The notes under the pieces were generated by a model. It worked only from the letters and a program-made list of their open reading frames with translations. It was not told the origin of the DNA and did no database searches. 64,000 nt of DNA from Puccinia triticina (Eukaryota; Basidiomycota; Pucciniomycetes; Pucciniales; Pucciniaceae). The position numbers and the translations under genes are program-made. Position 1 is the first letter of the stretch, and the number at the start of each line of letters is the position of its first letter. Where the stretch lies: assembly GCF_026914185.1 (NCBI RefSeq), contig NC_070573.1, forward strand, positions 4,457,501-4,521,500, given 5' to 3'. This document shows positions 24,512-34,682 of this stretch, in pieces.

Positions 24512-25283
24512 TCAGGCAAGGTTATTTCCCGCCTTGGCAACTCTTTGGCTACGACGTCCAGGCCTGTGAGTAGGCACATAAGCTGACAAAGTAGTTCCGC
24601 CTGGGGCATCTTGCCGCTCTGGCATTGGCAAAGCCAATTTTTCCAATTCCGCTGGCGGTTTAGGTGGTTTCAGCTTAATCTTTAGCTTTTGAATCTTCGG
24701 GGCCGCCTGTTTCTCTTTGGTTGCCAGGGAGGAGCCCTTTTCTGACTTCGCCGGCTTCATTTCAGTTGATTGGGCAGAGTCCTCCGCTGAGTTCGCCATA
24801 TTCACATCAGTAGCAAAGGGAGAATCATTCACAGGCCTCTTTGGCGCCAATCCAGTCGGTGAAGTCGGGGAAACATCAGAATGGTTGGTTTTTGCAACTT
24901 TGAACACCAGATCATTAGTAATCAGGTCAAATAATCAATAAAGAGCCAACTTAATGCTTACCATTGTCCTTTTTTGCACCTGTGGATTCTAGGAACTTCC
25001 TTCCGGAATCGAGCAAGTCAGAAAGATTTGCGAACACAATTTGATGAGGACGTGCAGTTGGGAAGTCTTTCTTGATTTGCACAACCTTCTCATCAACATA
25101 TGCCTTCCCTGAGGCTGTCCAGCTTCGGGAATACATAAGCCAGCTGGTGTTGGGATGGGCCCCGCCAATAGAGCTGAGGTCCGAGCTGACCATCCGGGCG
25201 AGTCCATCATTTTCCATGTCGTTTTGATACCAAATCCCTGCCACTCCGGAGACGTTCATCAATACCTTGGACCAGTAATGCAC
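24512..25283 (-). CDS. Unrecognised two-exon protein, probably 5' truncated
   Basis: Exon A (25283 down to about 24963) encodes HYWSKVLMNVSGVAGIWYQN and onward. A GTAAGC donor follows, then an intron of about 70 bp with branch-like TACTAAT. The acceptor AAAG lets exon B continue in frame (VAKTNHSDVSPTSPTGL) to a stop at 24512. The C-terminal half is Lys/Pro-rich (KLKIKLKPPKPP) and ends in a basic tail, suggesting a nuclear or nucleic-acid-binding tail. Homology to a named domain is not apparent. The N-terminal end abuts a repeat junction around 25290, and the first Met lies in mid-domain context, so the gene is probably a 5'-truncated member of a repeated family. Confidence 0.55.
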
Positions 25284-26444
25284 CCCATTACAAATACTAG
25301 CGTTTAAGGGCGGCTACGCCGCCCCGTGATTGAAAGATTTGGAGCAACTGAAAGGTTTTGTTTCTTTATTTTAATATTTTGTATTTACAATTTTAATATT
25401 AAAATAAAGAAAAAGATTAGATTTTGTGTTCACCTGAAAGCAGCACGAGATCGTGCGCTAGAGATTTTCTGGCTAAGTTGCTGAGCTGTGAGTCTTGAGA
25501 TGCAACGAGATGCGACGAGGTTCGGTCGAGTCTGATAGTGCGATGCAGGGACCGGTTATCTGAATAACCTGGTCTTGTCCTGTCTGTACGGATGGGCTGT
25601 TTCTGGGGAATCTGCTCGTCAAATGTAATTCACTCGAGTCAGCTTTATCTTTCTTTCTCTCTCTTGAATCTCAGGAGAGAGAGTTGCTCACCTTGGTGTC
25701 CAGTGCTGCCCGTAATCCTGTTGATAAGGTTGGTTCTGGTCTGGTCCGCTATGCGATCGGCGAGGTTTCTATCGAGATAAAGTAGGTTAGCTTGCGCTCC
25801 AACTTTAATCTCTTTCTCCTGCTGACTTACCCGGAGGCGTGCTTCGGCTGATGTCTTTCTGTTGCGCTGACCGTTAAGGTTCTGGCATCTGCAAGCATCA
25901 GAGTCAAGCTCGTCAGCGGCTGTTTGGGTTAGGGTTGGGTTTTTGGGTCTGGACTGCTGGAGGGGGCTTACCTCCTTGTGTAGCTGGGTTTTGGTTTGGT
26001 TCTAGCCGCGCTACACGGCGGGGGTACTTCCTGCCCCGCCCGTTTGTGGAACCGACGAGAGGAGGGTAATCCGTGGAGCCAACAAGGATTGGCTCGGTAA
26101 CCCCTTGGGAAGCTCGTTGGTTCCACGAAACAGGTTTTTTCCACGTGGAACCATTGGGCTTCACACTTTTCCCGTTGGTTCCACGATGTGCCTTCCTGGC
26201 ACGCGTGGAGACCACGTCAGCTCGTTGCTCACGTCGGTTCCACGGCATTTTTTTTTTTTTTTACTTCCAGCCAAGACCACCTCAGGCTGGTCCTGAGGTT
26301 TTGAAAGTCCGACAAAACTCGATTTTGAAGAGAGGAAAAAAAAACTTGAAAAAAAAACTTAAGAAAAAAGCCTATCGCAAACCCAATCGCAAACCATTGT
26401 TTGGGGGGTTGATAGCGTGTGAAGAGGCGTGATATAGGCATGTG
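25284..26444. other. Intergenic, LTR-like and GC-rich repeat sequence
   Basis: No gene supported. It begins with a mini-hairpin (GGCGGCTACGCCGCC, about 25311-25325) and contains an AT-rich palindromic stretch (25365-25415). At 26030-26250 there is a run of TTCCACG and CGTGGAA motifs like those at 27.4-28.1 kb, ending in an 18-base T run near 26247-26264. Confidence 0.4.
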
Positions 26445-27323
26445 ACACTGCGGGCATCTCGGTGTCGCTGCGGGCCGCAGCAACATCATGACGCTGCATA
26501 TCAGAATGCAGCGTCACCTGCAGCGACATCTGGCCGGCTGATTTGCCTTTGGACAGCCTGCCACCGCAGTACATAAATAACACCTCTCGATGACCGGTCC
26601 TTGTGCCGGCCATCGAGAGGATTACACACTCCTCTCACTCCTCTCGGTGACCAGCTCATGGACCGGTCATCGGGAGGAGTCCACACTCCTCTTGATGCCA
26701 GCACACACCGGCGTCAAAAGGAGTACAGACACCACTCGATGGCCGGCACAACGACCGGTCACCAAGAGGAGTATGCACTCCTCTCGATGGCTGGCCCAAG
26801 GCCCGGTCATCAGGAGGAGTATGCACTCCTCTCAATGGCTGGCCCAAGGCCCGGTCATCGGGAGGAGTACATACACACTTCCCTCGATGGACGGCACAGA
26901 CCGGGCATCGAGGTGCATGTACTCCTCTCGACGCCGGCCTGTGTTGGCATTGAGAGGAGTATGGATTCCTCCTCCCGATGACCGGTCCTTGTGCTGGTCA
27001 TCGAGAGGAGTGTGGACTCCTCCTCCCAATGACCAGTCGTTATGCTGGTCATCGAGAGGAGTGTGGACAACTCCCAACGGCCGGCACAAGGACTCCTCCT
27101 GATGGCCGGTCCTTGGGCCAGCCATCGAGAGGAGTGCGTACTCCTCTTGGTGACCGGTCAATGTGCCGGCCATCAAGAGGTGCGTTGTGTGTACATACCC
27201 CGGTGGCTGGCTGATGGACAGCCGGCCAAGTGTAGCTGCAATACTTGTCGCGCGGGGTTCAAATCCCCACTGAATCGTCAGATGTCGCTGCGGTCCGCAG
27301 CGACATTGAGATGCCCGCAGTGT
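26445..27323. mobile_element. TIR element carrying hairpin array B
   Basis: Imperfect terminal inverted repeats of about 44 bp (26445-26488 against 27281-27323; outer part ACACTGCGGGCATCTC, inner part TGTCGCTGCGG) bracket array B. No transposase is encoded and no clear target duplication is visible, so the superfamily is unknown. The terminal sequence differs from the GGCCCCGTTTGG family bounding arrays C and D. Confidence 0.7.
26583..27182. repeat. Palindromic CTCGATGACCGG minisatellite, array B
   Basis: Units of CTCTCGATGACCGGTCCTTG, complementary arm and short GGAGTGTGGACTCCTCC-type spacers, about 60-67 bp period. This is the same hairpin core as array A but with different loops (CCTTGTG) and spacers. 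CpG-transition variants (TCAATGG, ACCAGT) are frequent. Open frames through it are repeat translations. Confidence 0.88.
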
Positions 27324-27339
27324 GAAATGGCTGCGTTGT

Positions 27340-27410
27340 GTAGCACTCCCTCTCACCCAAGCTCCCTAGGCTTGTTGTGGGTTCGAGTCCCACTGATGAC
27401 ACTTTTTAAA
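27340..27410 (+). pseudogene. Possible tRNA 3'-half relic
   Basis: A good T arm (GTGGGTTCGAGTCCCAC) is followed by TGATGACA and a T5 tract, as in tRNA-Ser or tRNA-Leu genes with a Pol III terminator. No matching 5' acceptor strand (GTCATCA) or D arm is present upstream, where element B ends. It is therefore likely the surviving 3' half of a tRNA gene or tRNA-derived SINE. Confidence 0.35.
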
Positions 27411-27429
27411 GGGCTCCTCCCGGTAAATT

Positions 27430-28100
27430 TTTCAGCCCCGCCTACGCGGCCACGTGGATTCCACGGGTACGCATCTGTAAGTATCCGTGGAATCCTCGGG
27501 GCCATCGCGAGGTGCCCCCGTGATCCACTTGGTGGAGGTCACGTGAACGTGTGGACCAGCAGCCGCTGGTCCGACCTCGCGCGCGGCTACCACGTGGAGT
27601 CCTCGTGGATTCCGCGTGATTTCCCCGTGGATGGACTCCCCAGGTGTAGCTTCCGCAAGGGTCGCTGCGGGTTTTGGTCTGGGAACCGCGCTAGCTTCCT
27701 TGACGGTTGCTGCGGGTCTGGGTCCATAATCTCACAGTGATCGCTGGTGTAAATTCATTCACCATTAACTTAAGACACTTCCTACACCCGGGGAGTCCAT
27801 CCACGGGGAAATCACGCGGATTCCACGAGGACTCCACGTGGTAGCCGCGCGCAAGGTCGGACCAGCGGCTGGAGGTCCAGGGAATCACGGGGTCACCACT
27901 GGGAGGATCACCCGTGGATTCCACGGCAGCTTTCGGCCCCGCGTGGAATCCCCATGGATTCCCTGTGATCCCGACGTGAAGGTCGGGCCCACGGGTGGAT
28001 CATGGGTCCTTCAACCGTGGACTCCCCGTGGATTCGCCGTGATACCCACGGGCGGGTCGAGCCCCTCAGCTTTCCGTGGGGACCACCAAGGGTGGTCCTG
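27430..28100. repeat. CACGTGG/GATTCCACG inverted-repeat region
   Basis: GC-rich DNA dominated by GTGGATTCCACG-type palindromes. Two arms of about 88 bp (27561-27648 and 27783-27870) are near-perfect reverse complements, forming a large foldback. The right arm recurs at 61431-61491 and continues at 61743-61771. No terminal duplication is clear. Confidence 0.7.
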
Positions 28101-28544
28101 TAGTTTGGTTAGCCAGCCCCGGAGTGGATCAAATCCGCAGGTAATACTGTAGCAGAATGTGGTACCGCCAGGGTACCACGCACTGCATTGAATTGCAATG
28201 GCCGTCGTAAAAGCATTGAAAAAATACATTGCAAAAGAGATATAAAATCATAGATAAAAAAAATTTCTTGTTGATATCTGACCCGATCACTTTGGCAGAT
28301 TGTCTCGGATGTAGGAGTGTACAAAAATCATGGCATTGCATACTTAAAATATTATTATCACTCCAGAAGAAGCGACATGGGCAATAAATTTCATTTGTGA
28401 TGCTTGGCAGGGTAGAGATAGTACAACAAATTCTACGATCGGGGTTTCTCCGTTTCTCCTGCCGATCAATTGGATATGTGAGTTAGCGCAGGCAAAAATA
28501 GGATGCGGCGGTTGAGAAATAAGCTTGTAGACTTGGCTGACCTT

Positions 28545-29210
28545 CTTCTCAAGCCAAAGTGCAAGTAATCCAACACTAGATACCTTGACAGCTTTGAATC
28601 ACACCTGAGGGTTCAGCGGCAGGTGTCAGGGGGCATGGAAATCGTCAAGTGGCAGACAGGAGGCAAATATGATTGAAAAAACAAACACCAGGAATATCAC
28701 CCTTAGCTTTGCCAGCCCGACCATAACCAGCAATCAAAACCTTGTCGTTGTTGTCCCTAGCGAGAGAAGAGCAATAGAGGGAAGTCATACAAAGTGCATC
28801 AGCAAAAAGTGCAAATTTAATGGTGAATTATCGAGCTGATTTGACTAAAAAAAAGTTGAGACAACCATTGTTGGGGACGAAAGCAGTGACCTTCTTTCCG
28901 TTCTTGATCAATTGGGCTCGAACACACTTTTGGATAGCGGAGTTGGGTTGCTTGGCTTCGACACCAACCTGATGATTGGCAAAGTGATCATGTTGGTTTG
29001 GGTGGTATCCCAGTGCGCCGACGAACTTGAGCAGGTCACCGGCAATGATCAGAAAGAAGTGGATGGGCCGGATGGAGAGTGTGTCTTTGCTTGGCTTGGC
29101 GGATGCTGTATGTGTTTAGGGTGTCAGTGTAGTGTGTGTGTGTTGTATCTTTTGTTGCTGACCTCGCTGGAATCCAATCTTGGCCGAGTGGAATGCTGCA
29201 AATGAGTCGG
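28545..29210 (-). pseudogene. RPS23: Ribosomal protein uS12 (RPS23) relic retaining introns
   Basis: Three pieces of RPS23 read leftward. The first is at 28968-28852 ([20 protein letters not shown], then [19 protein letters not shown]). The second is at about 28758-28690 ([20 protein letters not shown], preceded by a CTAG acceptor). The third is at about 28610-28545 (FKAVKVSSVGLLALW). A possible degraded upstream piece lies at 29210-29165. These are diagnostic of the universally conserved decoding-centre protein. Intervening sequences end in AG and look like introns, so this is a duplicated gene rather than a processed cDNA copy. It is dead: the Arg after GDIPGV is now TGA (28601-28599), a conserved Arg is Gln (SAIQKC), and one donor site is lost. 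Confidence 0.88.
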
Positions 29211-29266
29211 TCAAAATCTTTTGAGTGGCATCTCAGAGCTGAAGTCCCTTGTTGCCCTGGGTCATC

Positions 29267-29514
29267 CACTGCAAAAAAAAACTGTGGCAACTGTGAGCAG
29301 TTGACATGCAGCAACTCTGAGGAATCTTGTGGTGTTACACCAGCCTTACTCAAGGTTTGAATTAACTCAAGCTTCAATTCACAGTCACTGTGCACCTTGC
29401 ACAGTGACTGTGCCAACAAAGGCACTTCTGCATTCATTTGGAGTTACAATGGCAGCTTGGCTTGAGTATCCTGCATGTCAACTGCAAGCAGTTGACCAAG
29501 TTATTTTTGCAGTG
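29267..29514. mobile_element. MITE with CACTGCAAAAA ends (248 bp)
   Basis: Terminal inverted repeats start CACTGCAAAAA and share the inner block GCAGTTGACATGCAG, with ATC on both sides (29264-29266 and 29515-29517) as a likely 3-bp target duplication. The centre holds a perfect 15-bp palindrome arm pair (CACAGTCACTGTGCA). No coding capacity. Confidence 0.7.
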
Positions 29515-30495
29515 ATCAGCATCAACAAGGCAGGCCGGAGTTTTGAGCCGCAGCGGCTGTCACCAAAATAGCCCTAATGCTCACCATTCGCTTTCTCATG
29601 CCCACCCAAACGTGGATTCCTCGTTAAAGGAAGCAACAAGGAATTCCCGTCAATTTTCTTGTGGGCTCCACCGCGATCCCAAAGGCGGCCGTGGAATCCT
29701 TGTCATTCTTGACGTGGAAATCCCAGGCGGGTGGAGACAACGGGAAAGCCTGTTGTCTCCACGCATTTTCCACGTGAGGGTGGAGACGACGGGGGGAGCA
29801 GTGAAATCCACGTGGATTTCACAGAGACGGTGATTCCGTCGTCTCCAAAAACGCGCGGGCCAGGAAGCACCCCCGCCGTGTAAAACGTTGCCTTTATGGT
29901 ATGCCAAGGTGGCATCCTGCTCCAACCAGAATACACGGATTGCCGGAGTTGGATTTTATAGAGCGGGTCGGATAGGTGCGCGGAGGGCGTTGATGAAACT
30001 TCTGAAAAGAAACTCAATTTCCCATTTTTGTGGGATCAATTGCGTCCGGGAAGACTCGGAGGCACGCAGGGAAAGGTGTCAGCCTGGAGAAGAGCTAGGG
30101 AAATGGCTCGGGGTGATTTTAAGAGTTCTGAAAAGAACCTTAGGTAACCGTTTTCGAGTGATCGATTGCATGTGGAAAGAGGAAAATGGAAGAAAAGGGG
30201 GAGGGGGATGTGGGCGAAGGTGGGAGGGGAAAAGGAAATTAAATAACAGAGTCTGGCTTGAATTGAAGTATGGGGAAAAGTATAAAAGGAGACAGAGTCG
30301 ATGATTGCTGGTCATTGCTTGGCTCTTGCTCGGCGCCAATTGCTTAAAGAGCCAAGCAATCCAGGTGCATTGGGACCTGAATTTTTTTGGGGGGTGGGGG
30401 AAGGGAGAAATGCTGCCATTTTTTTTGTTGGTGGGCGCGGCGGTCCGCTTAATGTTAAACTGTTAATATCCTCGAGCAAAAAGTGTGTATGTTTT
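29515..30495. other. Intergenic, CACGTGG-type repeats
   Basis: No gene supported. 29600-29860 contains inverted TTCCACGTG and GTGGAGACGACGG motifs related in style to 27.4-28.1 kb. The remainder is purine-rich, with a G-rich stretch near 30390-30405 just before the Copia fragment. Confidence 0.4.
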
Positions 30496-30498
30496 GCC

Positions 30499-32022
30499 TG
30501 GTATAAGGCACAATACGTGGCTAAAGGTTATTCTCAGGTCAAAGGGGAACAATTTAACAGTACCTTTGCTCCAACTGCGACGTTCATCTCAATGAGGATA
30601 ATTCTGACGATTGCAGCTCGTAACAACTGGCCAGTACACTCATTTGACTTTGTTGCAGCTTACCTGAATTCCCCTATTGACAAAGAAATTTGGGTCGAGG
30701 CACCTAGAGGTCTCAAAGTGCAAAAGGGCTTTGCCTGCAGACTGAACAAGGCCCTGTATGGAACTAAACAGGCTGCTTGATGCTGGTGGCAACATCTCTC
30801 AGCAATTCTGCTCTCACTGGGTTATACATCATCACAATACAACACAAGCGTCTATTGCCTTGCGGGAGCGGCAAATGGAGGCGCAATCTGGATACACGTT
30901 GATTATGGTATCATTACGGCGCCGAGTGAGGTTGAGCTTTGGGAACTGCAAGTTAAACTTCAAGGATCAATTCAGATTAAGTGGGCAGCAGGTTTGGACA
31001 ACATATTTGGACTTTCCATTAAACGAGATGACAAAGGTTTCATATTGACTCAACCCAATTTGATGTCAAAAATCCTTGGCTAACGGTGGGATGGTGTGAC
31101 GACAGCTAAGGCTCCATTCCCGAACAAACCTTTACCCAAAACAAACACGGGCGAAGGGCACAATGCTGGAGCATACTATCACATAGTCGGCTCCCTTATA
31201 AGTTATCTGGCAGTGGCTACTCAACCGGTGTGGTAGACGGAAAGGTTCCACTACATCAAAAATAAAAAAATTCTTTGTTTCCTTTTCTTTACATAACATT
31301 CATCAGAAATCACGGACTTTGGCGCAAGTACAGGACTCTACAGGACTAGAAGTTACATTCCAAGTTACATATACACCTCACCTCCTATTCCAACCTCACG
31401 TTTACATACACAACCCAGCTGCAGGACAGCTACACATATTCATTTACACTGCATAGTATATACATACATTCTAAACTAGTGGATTTTCACAACTGACAGC
31501 TGCAGGCAACATCATAGAAGTACCACATTAAATCCCTCATGTTCTGACCAATCATAGTCACTCATTCAGATGTTTGTACCTTCTACACGTCATGTAAATT
31601 TCTGACCAACCACATTCACTCATTCAGTTTCCCTGCAGCTAAAATCCCTCATACAGGGCTTCCTTGTAGCTAAATTCCCTCACATTTGTCTACATAAGGA
31701 GCTCTCTCCCCCCCTCAGTTGTTTTTCCCTCAGTTCAGTACCCACCTATCACATACCCCACAACATTACATACCATCCAAACCCTTTACACATTATAACA
31801 ACCCTTAACAAATCAATAACAACTGAACTCACTCTCAAATTCTCATATCTCTCACCTCAGTTCATTACTCACCAATTACAGTCACCCCAACATTTACATA
31901 AACAACCTTACATAGATTTAACAACCTACATACATAACAACCCTTACAATAACAATATCAACAAATTATTCAGTGTCATCAACAAGCTCATCTTGAACCA
32001 ACCAACCCTATCACTTCATTAA

Positions 32023-32055
<33 letters not shown>

Positions 32056-32745
32056 TCTGGTAGCATAGAAGGGCAGAGTTTGCACCTCCATCATCCCCTT
32101 CTCCATTCAGCAAAAGGTTCTCAGGAACACTTTTGAGTCTTACACCGGATATAGCTTTTGCCGTAAATTTCTTGGCCAGGTTCTCTTTGAATCCGTTGAC
32201 TTCCCACTGGAAATTTCTGATGCATCTAATAGCTTACTTGGGGACAACGCGAGACCAGGCGTTGTTTATCAGACCTGATAAGGAGGCGCGGGTATTGTCC
32301 TGCTACATTGACGCCAAATGGGGGGGTGAATTCTCGCGGTCTTCTCATGGCATGATTATTTTTTGTTACAGGTGCCCCGTTGCGTGGATTTCAAAGAGGT
32401 TGGCCAGTGTTGCAAGCTCCACAGCGCATGCGGAGTATATGGCAATGGGAATTGGTGTAAGGGAGAGCCTCTGGATCAGGAATATACTATGCGACCTGAT
32501 GGGGGAAGAACACATTGTGGACGTCTTTTGCAACAACCAAGCCGTAATCAAAATTGCGACAAATGATGGATCCAACAAAAGGACAAGGCATACTGATAGA
32601 GACTTTTATGTGAGCAACCAAGCGTATTATCGGAAACAAATAAAGATACATTGGGTCAATACAAAATCTCAGTTTGCCGACATTTTTACCAAGAACCTGA
32701 CCCCGGCCCTACACCAACTACAATCCAAGGTGGTACTAGGGGTGA
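30499..32745 (+). pseudogene. Copia RT and RNase H fragment
   Basis: One frame from KAQYVAKGYSQVKGE through SFDFVAAYLNSPIDKEIWVE and LNKALYGTKQAA to TGA 30778-30780. It continues in the same frame (CWWQHLSAILLSLGY) to a second stop, TAA 31081-31083. The RT active site reads HVDY where VDD is required, so it is catalytically dead. After the solo LTR the frame resumes with PDIAFAVNFLARFS and the RNase H (YIDAKWGGE, STAHAEYMAM, FCNNQAVIKI). The Copia consensus reads Arg after KQAA, so the first stop is probably CGA to TGA. Confidence 0.88.
31229..32144. mobile_element. Solo LTR (916 bp) inside Copia fragment
   Basis: Starts TGTGG and ends TTACA, with CCGG on both sides (31225-31228 and 32145-32148; ACCGG if the terminal A is shared). 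It splits the codons TCAACCGGATATAGC of the Copia RT. Removing it restores a continuous Gln-Pro-Asp-Ile-Ala reading. The interior is AT-rich without coding capacity. The strand and parent family are unknown. Confidence 0.75.
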
Positions 32746-32756
32746 CTCCGTCAAGT

Positions 32757-33005
32757 GGGGGGGGGGGGGGTGTTGTAGCACAGAGTAACCTTGTATACAA
32801 GATTACCCTATAATACTACGTAATAGCATGTATTTACATACTATTACATATTACTTGACTCCTTGCTCTGTGGTCAGACCTCTTGTATTTACATATATAT
32901 ACACTATGTTTTCCTCCCATAATATTCTCCATTGATAATATTATTCATATTCATTCTCTATGCTCTTATATTGTTTATGTATTTATATAATAATCAATAT
33001 TTTAT
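32757..33005 (+). repeat. Polypurine tract and 3' LTR of Copia fragment
   Basis: A run of G follows the RNase H end, then a TG-initiated AT-rich segment with several TACGTAATA and TTACATA motifs. The 5' LTR is gone, so the 3' boundary near 33005 is approximate. Confidence 0.55.
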
Positions 33006-34682
33006 GTAAGTACACCACGGGTCAAAATTTTTGGGTGGTCGCTTGTTGGCTTGACTCCACACTGTGCCGCGGCCAAGCACTGGTTGGGCATGACTTGATT
33101 TGCGTAATCCCGCCAGATCAGGCGGGCCAACGACAGCACCTGGTCAACAGTCAGTAGGGAGTAGGGCTGCTGTCGGCCCGCCCATGGGGCCAAATTGTCA
33201 AGCCAATGCACCCCAAAATGCGGGGGTCAAGCTCCGGTTGGCTTGACCACAAACCAGAAGCACCCGGGCCCGTCTTTGGTCAAGCCAACTTCGGCCCACC
33301 CCTCAAAATCCCTGACTTATCACAAGTCCCTCGCTTCAGAGGGCCCTGGTACAGCCTGGGCTGGCGCAAAGCGCCCTCGGGCAAAGTGCGACCTCCAAAG
33401 GAGGAACTTGCAGGTAAAGCCAAGAATTTGGCTTGAGAGCTTTCAGTGTTTTGGTGGGAGTTTTTTCCCGCTCCCCTTTCAGGGGTCTTCTCCATATGTA
33501 TTCCTATTGCCTGTGGTGCCAGATTAAAGGCCTGATTTTTCTCCATCTTTTGGTGTCAATCACCACTTTTTCCCCCTTCACAAACTCCTTCCATCCCCCT
33601 TTGAAGTTTGTAATTTTTTTGTGTTCAGCCAGAAGTGTGTATGCAAATTCCAAGAAGATCCATTTGGACTCAATTTAAATACAGAACTCCATCATCCATC
33701 CACCTTGACTGCTGAGCAAGGGCAACACTTTCCTTCAAGTGTAGATATCACAAAAGTGACACTACATTGAAGCTGAGATGCTCAGCTATCCCGTGTACTT
33801 CAGCTCGCTGACTCACAATGAGTGCGCGCTGTGTAATGTAAATTTGATTCAAGAAGTTGGCCAAAAGCCACAAATTTCCTGAAGCTCTCACGCGGAAAAA
33901 AGCCGATAACTCATAAGCCTCCCATTGGGAATGGGAGATGTTTTGCATTGGGGTGCTCCGCACCCCCAGTCCCGGGAGGCTTAGTTAAGTCAGCAAAATC
34001 CCAGCCAGCACACCACACCAGCGCCAAACCTCAAGCATGCCTTCGAAAGCATGGGCCAAGGAGCGTTCTGCAGGTTGATGGTTGTGCAGAGGTTCCTAAG
34101 TGATAATTTTAAAGAATTGCTTCTTTTTCCAGTAGTTGCTGGTGAATTCAAAGGGACAGACAACTAGGCTTTTTGGTCTTGTCCAATTTGCCTTTGCCAT
34201 TGGGTTTTCCTATTTGCAAGATTGGCATGTACCTGATCTGTCACATTGATAATATCTTTGCTCATAGGATGTAAATACAGCAATAATTAACACACATAAT
34301 TCAAAGCTTCATGGACAGTCAACTTCATGGACAGTCAAGAGGGATGATGATGGGGAGCTACAAGGCAAAACATGCGTAGGAAGTGGGGCTTGACTGTTGT
34401 ATAAGAATGGAAACAAAAGCAAATAGGAAAATTGGATAATTATCAATGTTGCGATCAAGATTATTTGGGGCTGCGGGAAAGTATGTGCATACCGATGGGA
34501 GTGATCGTGATGATTCAGCTCTGGGGACCAGTATAAACCAATGGGTTGACTGTGTGGGCGTATTCCCTTCCAGGTTGATCTTGATGAAGCGACCGCAAAT
34601 CCGGCTCGACTTGTATCATTTCTTCTAGAGCTTCAGCTACGCCTTCAGGAAGACACGCATAGCCCTTGAAACCATGAAAAAC
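33006..34682. other. Intergenic, no gene recognised
   Basis: 33030-33300 is a GC-rich repeat-like block with repeated GGCTTGAC and GTCAAGCC words. 33951-33965 has another mini-hairpin (GGGTGCTCCGCACCCC). No conserved protein or RNA gene is visible. Confidence 0.45.

Larger units (their letters stand above)
30496..33005 (+). mobile_element. 5'-truncated Copia retrotransposon, interrupted by a solo LTR
   Basis: Only the RT and RNase H end of a Copia polyprotein remains (30499-31228 and 32145-32745). It is followed by a purine tract (G run 32757-32770) and the start of a 3' LTR (TGTTGTAGCACAGAG, 32771 on). Gag, protease and integrase are missing. A 916-bp solo LTR splits the coding region. Confidence 0.85.

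Noticed and set aside
27042..27740. 232-aa open frame and similar long frames across arrays A and B
   Set aside because: They are translations of the hairpin minisatellite in several frames and strands at once.
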